Part shown: positions 5,461-9,857 of the stretch, piece by piece
Layout of the letters: each line of letters starts with the position of its first letter
Numbering within the stretch: position 1 is the stretch's first letter
Source of the DNA: a candidate division TM6 bacterium UASB124
Lineage (GTDB): Bacteria; Dependentiae; Babeliae; Babeliales; RVW-14
Length of the DNA: 9,857 nucleotides
Reading direction: 5' to 3'
Assembly: GCA_001468855.1 (NCBI GenBank)
Contig: LDIV01000001.1
Location: forward strand, 344,129 to 353,985
The notes under the pieces: model-generated
Database searches by the model: none
Seen by the model: only the letters and a program-made list of their open reading frames with translations
Told to the model about the DNA's origin: nothing
Program-made: the position numbers and the translations under genes

Positions 5461-7059
5461 TCAGAAAATTTCATCAATTACTTTACGAACATTTTCTTCA
5501 CACCTACCCGGCATCATGGTTTTATAAAAGGTCTCATCATATTCTCGAGTTTTTATAACAACCGGCATTGGAACAGCATGCCCCATAACTAGCGCCTGTT
5601 TTTTTGAATCGAGAGTGGCCAATATTGACCGTAGACCAGCCGGATTACTTACCCCGGTCAAAATAGCCTGAATGTCCTTTTCATCGTTCAGCTGAGCAAC
5701 AATTTTAGTTCCTATTTGAGATATAACCTCTTCATCAATACCGGATGGCCGTTGATCAACAACTAACAAAGTTGCATAATACTTACGCATTTCACGCGCA
5801 ATAACACCAAAAATTGTCTGCTTTGCTGCCATTGGATTTAAAAATTTATGAGCTTCTTCGATGGCTATAACCAATGGACGCGGCTGGTCAGCTTTATTCT
5901 GGCTAGCAAGAAACTTTTCTGTTTTGGCAACATAGGCCTCATAAATACGACGTGAAATAATGCTAGCCACTAATAAGTAGCAAAGCATTGAAGTCTGATT
6001 ACCAAATTCTAAAATTACGTGAATGCCACGGTCAAGATACTCAAGCATACGATCAATAACCTTAGTGGCATCAACACCCCTTTGTAAAAAAGGAAACCGC
6101 TCTAAGCGTTTAAGCTTACGATGTAATGCCCCAACGGATTCAGTATGTGCCCCAACCTCGGCAGCAAATTCCTTGAGCCGTGACTCCTGATCTAACAAAA
6201 CCTGAAGCCAATTATTCCCACATTTTCCCGCAATTAAATATGCAGCCTCGAGAGCTGTTGGATGCAAATTCAACTCATCCTGCAAAGGCATAACATCATC
6301 AACTCGAATGTCTTGAAAATTAAGAACCACCTCAAGATCTGGGGTACAACCACGTCGCCGCGTCGATTCAGGATCTAGAGAAAATAAAGCAACCTTACCA
6401 GGAAACAGCGTCTTGAGTCCCTTAACAAAAACAAGTCCTTCGCCTTCTTTGCGAGCCTGATAACCATATTCACTATGCATATCAAAAATAAGACTAACCG
6501 CTTTTTCGCTCTTTACTAAACCGGCAAGAATAAGTCGTGTGATAAATGTTTTGCCCGTCCCCGTCTTGCCAAAAATGCCATTACTACGTTCAATAAATCG
6601 CTCAAGATCTATACACACCGGTGTTGTCATATCCAAAGGAACACCAACATTGAAATACTTATGCTCCTGTTTTTCATCACCAAAAATCTCAGCTACGTCC
6701 TGTGTTGTTGCTTCATACACATGTGCAAAATGAGCTGGAATTGTTTTGACCGGCATACGATGGCCAAATTGATCGAGCATCAACATAGGACGCAACATCA
6801 CATTGGCATAGATATCACGCTTTTTAATAACTGAAGTTAGTAATTTTTCATCGTCATTTGGCGGAAACAATAAAATGTCTGGATGCGATACCTGTAATTC
6901 AAGATCTGTAATCAATGAAAAGAAGCGATAATTTGAACCCTGAATACAAACAAACTTACCCGTCTTGATATCTTCAAGAGGAAACTCCGGTTCAAGACGC
7001 ATGGTAAGGCCTTCAACCAAGGATCCGGCAAGAATATGACCAATTTTTTTTCTTTGCAT
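5461..7059 (-). CDS. HerA-like DNA-translocating ATPase (DUF87 family)
   Basis: The 532-residue protein is a HerA/FtsK-type P-loop ATPase. HerA hexamers translocate double-stranded DNA; in archaea and some bacteria they work with the nuclease NurA in end resection. The N-terminal 100 or so residues are β-rich and fit the HAS-barrel that precedes the motor. Walker A is GKTGTGKT (164-171), DMHSEYGY (193-200) is the strand following it, Walker B is LVIAIEEAH (396-404), and VVDQRPSGIDEEVISQIGTKI-like residues (433-453) hold the sensor region and the conserved QRPS that supplies the trans-acting arginine. The C-terminal stretch includes MGHAVPMPVVIKTR (492-505), typical of the family end. No nurA gene lies nearby; acpS and skp are the neighbours. 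No membrane segment is visible. The ribosome site before ATG 7059 is weak. Family call is firm; the specific role is not deducible. Confidence 0.9.
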   Translation of the reverse strand: MQRKKIGHILAGSLVEGLTMRLEPEFPLEDIKTGKFVCIQGSNYRFFSLITDLELQVSHPDILLFPPNDDEKLLTSVIKKRDIYANVMLRPMLMLDQFGHRMPVKTIPAHFAHVYEATTQDVAEIFGDEKQEHKYFNVGVPLDMTTPVCIDLERFIERSNGIFGKTGTGKTFITRLILAGLVKSEKAVSLIFDMHSEYGYQARKEGEGLVFVKGLKTLFPGKVALFSLDPESTRRRGCTPDLEVVLNFQDIRVDDVMPLQDELNLHPTALEAAYLIAGKCGNNWLQVLLDQESRLKEFAAEVGAHTESVGALHRKLKRLERFPFLQRGVDATKVIDRMLEYLDRGIHVILEFGNQTSMLCYLLVASIISRRIYEAYVAKTEKFLASQNKADQPRPLVIAIEEAHKFLNPMAAKQTIFGVIAREMRKYYATLLVVDQRPSGIDEEVISQIGTKIVAQLNDEKDIQAILTGVSNPAGLRSILATLDSKKQALVMGHAVPMPVVIKTREYDETFYKTMMPGRCEENVRKVIDEIF

Positions 7060-7079
7060 AGAAAAATCTTTTTTAAATG

Positions 7080-7107
7080 TTTATACCAACGAAGCCAACA
7101 TTAACAA
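7080..7107 (-). promoter_or_regulatory. Possible promoter for the HerA-like gene
   Basis: On the minus strand TTGTTA (7102-7107) and TATAAA (7080-7085) are spaced by 16 bases in the 64-base gap after acpS. The expected RNA start lies only about 14 bases before the ATG at 7059. Because the region is AT-rich, a chance match is possible. Confidence 0.4.
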
Positions 7108-7123
7108 AAAAGGAAATTTCTTT

Positions 7124-7540
7124 CTATCCTTCTATCACCACAAAGGCGCTTGCATACTCACCTTCATGTGCAAGAGAAAGTTGAACAGACAGCTTTGGCA
7201 ATGGTTCTTTGATCAATGTTTCAATACCCTGCCAATCAACAGACAAGATCGGCACCCCCCAGACAGGTTTGACAACCTGGCACAAACCACACAAAGAAAG
7301 TAATGAGAAAGTCTGTTGTGTTTTGCCAAAAGATACAAGTGTTGCTGATAATGCTTTGAAAAAAGCTTCTTTAGCCGCAAAGCGTGCAGCCAGTTTGCTG
7401 GCATCATACCCCTTACCACGCATAACGCAATCACGTGTTTCTTGTACAGAAAAAACTCTAAATAAACGTTTCTCTGATGCTTGTGACCATGAATCAAAAC
7501 GTGATATTTTTACAACATCTGTCCCTATACCCCGAATCAT
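7124..7540 (-). CDS. acpS: Holo-[acyl-carrier-protein] synthase
   Basis: AcpS moves the 4'-phosphopantetheine arm of CoA onto apo-ACP and so activates it for fatty acid synthesis, and here also for LpxD acyl donation. The 138 residues show the family pattern: GIGTDVVKISRF at the N-terminus with the metal-binding Asp8, RFAAKEAFFKAL (53-64) with the second metal ligand Glu58, and LSLAHEGEYASAFVV (121-135) at the C-terminus. It is slightly longer than typical AcpS (about 120-130 residues), the extra length lying in the Gln/Thr/Cys-containing middle segment (about 70-95). The start is very well supported by AAGGAGG 7 bases upstream. The gene begins 2 bases after the comM stop, so the two are almost certainly co-transcribed. 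Confidence 0.95.
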   Translation of the reverse strand: MIRGIGTDVVKISRFDSWSQASEKRLFRVFSVQETRDCVMRGKGYDASKLAARFAAKEAFFKALSATLVSFGKTQQTFSLLSLCGLCQVVKPVWGVPILSVDWQGIETLIKEPLPKLSVQLSLAHEGEYASAFVVIEG

Positions 7541-7542
7541 AG

Positions 7543-9075
7543 CTATACCTCCTTATATTTTTGATCAAGCGAACGATACATAATTGCCTCTTGAATATGA
7601 ACTCTTTCAATTTTTTCAGAACCGCTCATGTCAGCAATCGTACGCGCAATTTTTAAAATCTTATGATATCCGCGCATACTCAAACCAAGTTTATCAAAAG
7701 CTATTTTCATAGCCTGCTCGGCTTCGGATGTCAGCTCACAATACCGTTCAACCTGATCCGACGACATATATGCATTACGCAAACCACCAAAGCGTGTCTC
7801 CTGTTGCGCAACTGCACATTTAACTTCATCAAACATCTCTTGTGATGTTTTTCCCTTATTCCGATTATCCTTAAGTTCTTCATAATCTATGGATGAAACA
7901 TGAACATGCAAATCAACGCGGTCAAGTAACGGACCCGATAATTTTGCTAAATATTTTGAAACTGTTGCCGGAGAGCAAACACATTGTTTTTTACGGTCAC
8001 CATAATACCCACAAGGGCACGGATTCATTGCCGCAATAAGTAAAAAACTTGAAGGATAATCAACAGCACAACTGGCTCGTGAAATAAGCACATGCCCACT
8101 TTCCAATGGCTCACGGAGCACCTCCAATGTCGGACGTGTAAATTCCGGAAGCTCATCCAAAAATAAAACGCCATTATGTGCCAAACTAATTTCTCCCGGT
8201 CGTGGATTTGTCCCACCCCCCACCAACCCAGCCTGCGAAATAGTGTGATGTGGACTTCTGAATGGCCTATGAACAACCAAAGGGCTCCCATTCAAAAGAC
8301 CTGCAATAGAATAGATTTTTGTCGTCTCGATTACCTCATCAAATGACATCGGCGGCAATATGGTACTCAACCGACGAGCAAGCATTGTTTTGCCTGATCC
8401 GGGTGAACCAATAAATAAAATATTATGCCTGCCGGCTGCAGCAATCTGTAATGCTCGTTTTGCTACCACCTGCCCTTTGACCTGATCAAAATCAACCACG
8501 TATTTTTGTAATGTTTGCTGAACATCATCAAAACGTGACGGTGTTGGCTGCAGTGTAACTTCACCTCGCAAGTAGCCCACCAATTGTGTCAGATCATTAA
8601 CACCAATGATTTCAATTCCCTTAATTAAACTTGCTTCTTGCGTATTTTTTTGCGGAATTATGACACGCTTCTTACCCTGTGCACATGCACTATGGACAAC
8701 CGAAAGCACCCCTCGAACCGGTCGTATCTGCCCATCAAGAGACAATTCGCCTAAAAACAATGTTTCTTTGATAAAATCAGCAGGCATATCAACAAGTTTT
8801 GATGCCTGTAAAATTGCTACTGCAATAGGAACATCAAAAAGGACATCTTCTTTTTTTAAGCTTGCCGGCGCTAGGTTAACAGTTACAAAACGCTCGGGAA
8901 ATCTGAGGCCGCTGTTTTTAAATGCGGCTCTGATACGATCCTTGCTTTCATTGATTGCTTTGTCCGGCAAACCAACAATATAGAATTTGATCATACCAAA
9001 CGCAAGATCAACCTCAACATCAACTGGGTGAGCCGTAATTCCTATGGTTGTCGCAGAGCAAATTTTTGCATGCAT
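7543..9075 (-). CDS. comM: ComM/YifB family Mg-chelatase-like AAA+ ATPase
   Basis: ComM is a hexameric helicase that promotes branch migration during integration of transforming DNA; in non-competent bacteria the role of YifB is less clear. The 510-residue length is standard. Residues about 1-170 form the ChlI/Lon-like N-terminal domain (IVGLPDKAINESKDRIRAA and FDVPIAVAIL are typical; the former starts at 33). The AAA+ core has Walker A GSPGSGKT (223-230), PFRSPHHTIS (271-280) and Walker B VLFLDELPEF (303-312). MNPCPCGYYGD (350-360) with Cys353, Cys355, Cys365 and Cys367 is the characteristic cysteine cluster. LDRVDLHV (384-391) and a helical C-terminal lid (RGYHKILKIARTIADM) complete the family pattern. 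The ATG at 9075 fits the conserved N-terminus, although its ribosome site is weak. No other competence gene is in the window. Confidence 0.95.
   Translation of the reverse strand: MHAKICSATTIGITAHPVDVEVDLAFGMIKFYIVGLPDKAINESKDRIRAAFKNSGLRFPERFVTVNLAPASLKKEDVLFDVPIAVAILQASKLVDMPADFIKETLFLGELSLDGQIRPVRGVLSVVHSACAQGKKRVIIPQKNTQEASLIKGIEIIGVNDLTQLVGYLRGEVTLQPTPSRFDDVQQTLQKYVVDFDQVKGQVVAKRALQIAAAGRHNILFIGSPGSGKTMLARRLSTILPPMSFDEVIETTKIYSIAGLLNGSPLVVHRPFRSPHHTISQAGLVGGGTNPRPGEISLAHNGVLFLDELPEFTRPTLEVLREPLESGHVLISRASCAVDYPSSFLLIAAMNPCPCGYYGDRKKQCVCSPATVSKYLAKLSGPLLDRVDLHVHVSSIDYEELKDNRNKGKTSQEMFDEVKCAVAQQETRFGGLRNAYMSSDQVERYCELTSEAEQAMKIAFDKLGLSMRGYHKILKIARTIADMSGSEKIERVHIQEAIMYRSLDQKYKEV
7548..7554 (-). 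promoter_or_regulatory. Strong Shine-Dalgarno of acpS within the end of comM
   Basis: AAGGAGG on the minus strand, 7 bases before ATG 7540. It is the strongest ribosome site in the window and is embedded in the last comM codons, which points to independent, efficient initiation on the shared transcript. Confidence 0.75.
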
Positions 9076-9127
9076 ATTTTTCTTACTGAAAATTAATATT
9101 GCGAATCATTTAATATTCAACATATTT

Positions 9128-9156
9128 GATATAGCACTAATTTGCTTTATTGGAAA
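9128..9156 (-). promoter_or_regulatory. Candidate promoter for comM-acpS
   Basis: On the minus strand TTTCCA (9151-9156) and TATATC (9128-9133) are 17 bases apart, each matching consensus at 4 of 6 positions. TG sits one base before the -10, making it an extended -10. The predicted start is near 9121, about 45 bases before comM. It follows a likely terminator for the preceding gene. Confidence 0.45.
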
Positions 9157-9188
9157 GAACAGAAACAAAAAGAACCTTTTCTTACACT

Positions 9189-9219
9189 AAAAAAGCCCAT
9201 CTGATTTCAGAGGAACCTT
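9189..9219 (-). terminator. Likely intrinsic terminator after the edge gene
   Basis: On the minus strand, about 20 bases after the TAA at 9241-9243, AAGGTTCCTCTG can pair with CAGATGGGCTT around an AAAT loop. The stem has roughly 11 pairs, with one C-T mismatch and three G-U pairs, and runs into six T residues (9189-9194). The G-U pairs become C-A mismatches on the other strand, so it should act mainly on the minus strand. Confidence 0.5.
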
Positions 9220-9240
9220 TTTCATAACAATTGAAATAGC

Positions 9241-9831
9241 TTACGCAGGAGTTAACGTACCACCTGTAACAAAACTCAAACTTGGCCATGTGAAAAATAA
9301 TGGCATACTTAAAATAAATAATGCGCCAGAAACATTTTCAAAAGGTACGTATGTCAGTCCAAAACCTGTACCAAGTGTAAAATTCATATCTATACCCGTA
9401 CCAAGCTTAATTGGTCGATCAGTATCATAAAAATTGAAATCCGTATTTACAATAAATATTAAATCTAGCTTAATAGAAGCTTCAAATTTCCAGCCAATAG
9501 TATGAATCTGAGCCTTATATGTTCTATGTTTTGTATTGCCATTAAAATCTCTGTAAACAACATCAATATCAGGATTTTGTGTTTCAATAACAAAAGCCAA
9601 GTCCGGATCTACTGCGAAGGAAAATCCTGTAACTTTATATGATCGAAGCTTTGCTATCAAAGCTTCTTTAGCTTGTTGTAATGCTGTAACATCGGGCTGT
9701 TTTTCAATAGAATAATTTGCAGACAAGACAATAGAAATAACATTAATAAGCTCTTCTTCGCTGAGCCGACTTGGATCTTGAGTATTAATTTTTTGGCTTA
9801 CAATTGGTAACATCATCACGCCAGATGTCAA
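9241..9831 (-). CDS. Unrecognised β-rich protein, possibly truncated by the window edge
   Basis: I do not recognise this family. The 196 residues from TTG 9831 begin with a short hydrophobic segment (GVMMLPIV) and then a Ser/Glu-rich helical stretch (SRLSEEELINVISIVLSA, 21-38). A second helix follows (TALQQAKEALIAKLRSY). From about residue 66 onward alternating hydrophobic and polar residues suggest β-strands, with Gly-Thr-Gly turns (KLGTGIDMNFTLGTGFGLTY) and a hydrophobic end (LFILSMPLFFTWP) closing with GGTLTPA. There are no Cys residues and no catalytic motif that I can see. The frame stays open from the TTG to the window edge, through AIVQTIRRL, and no good ribosome site precedes TTG 9831 or the ATG codons at 9816 and 9813. 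The true N-terminus, perhaps with a signal peptide, may therefore lie outside. The composition suggests an exported or membrane-associated protein, but this is inference. Confidence 0.6.
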   Translation of the reverse strand: MTSGVMMLPIVSQKINTQDPSRLSEEELINVISIVLSANYSIEKQPDVTALQQAKEALIAKLRSYKVTGFSFAVDPDLAFVIETQNPDIDVVYRDFNGNTKHRTYKAQIHTIGWKFEASIKLDLIFIVNTDFNFYDTDRPIKLGTGIDMNFTLGTGFGLTYVPFENVSGALFILSMPLFFTWPSLSFVTGGTLTPA

Positions 9832-9857
9832 CCGTCTGATTGTTTGAACAATAGCAT

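Noticed and set aside
7100..7123. Terminator-like T-run after acpS
   Set aside because: Only a 4-base AAAG/CTTT stem can form before the T-run, which is too weak to call.
7209..7583. Plus-strand reading frame of 124 codons opposite acpS
   Set aside because: It is antisense to the well-conserved AcpS motifs and shows no domain or ribosome site of its own.
8606..8983. Plus-strand reading frame of 125 codons opposite comM
   Set aside because: It mirrors the conserved N-terminal domain of ComM and its composition looks like an antisense shadow.

Overview
The window is a dense bacterial chromosome segment in which every recognisable gene lies on the minus strand. It carries core housekeeping and cell-envelope genes and no mobile element, rRNA, tRNA or CRISPR array that I could see. 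In minus-strand reading order (right to left) the genes are: an unrecognised β-rich protein that may be cut by the window edge, comM/yifB, acpS, a HerA-like ATPase, skp/ompH, lpxD, prs, pth, efp, nusB and kdsA.

Organism: LpxD (lipid A), KdsA (Kdo) and a periplasmic Skp/OmpH chaperone show a Gram-negative bacterium with LPS. The DNA is AT-leaning. Several proteins are clearly family members but diverged at positions that are normally fixed (KdsA, Prs). The gene order is not that of well-studied Proteobacteria: skp-lpxD is not followed by fabZ-lpxA, and bamA is not next to skp. My best guess is a poorly characterised lineage such as Candidatus Dependentiae (TM6), but this is an impression and not a demonstration.

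Layout: 9241-9857 holds the unrecognised protein, followed on its strand by a likely intrinsic terminator (about 9189-9219). A candidate promoter at 9128-9156 leads into comM and acpS, which are 2 bases apart, with a near-perfect Shine-Dalgarno for acpS inside the end of comM. A possible promoter at 7080-7107 precedes the HerA-like gene. A good sigma70-type promoter at 5408-5436 leads into skp, lpxD, prs and pth, which are tightly packed or overlapping. A further candidate promoter at 2117-2144 precedes efp, nusB and kdsA, again overlapping or closely spaced. Several of these genes appear to use GTG or TTG starts placed so that translation of one gene is coupled to the next.

Functionally the cluster joins outer-membrane biogenesis (Skp, LpxD, KdsA), translation (EF-P, Pth), transcription antitermination (NusB), PRPP supply (Prs), acyl-carrier activation (AcpS) and DNA handling (ComM, HerA-like ATPase). 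I see no strong case for a new multi-gene system. The most notable signals are substitutions at two normally invariant metal-site positions of KdsA, an altered PRPP loop and other changes in Prs, a HerA-type ATPase with no NurA beside it, and the unrecognised edge protein.
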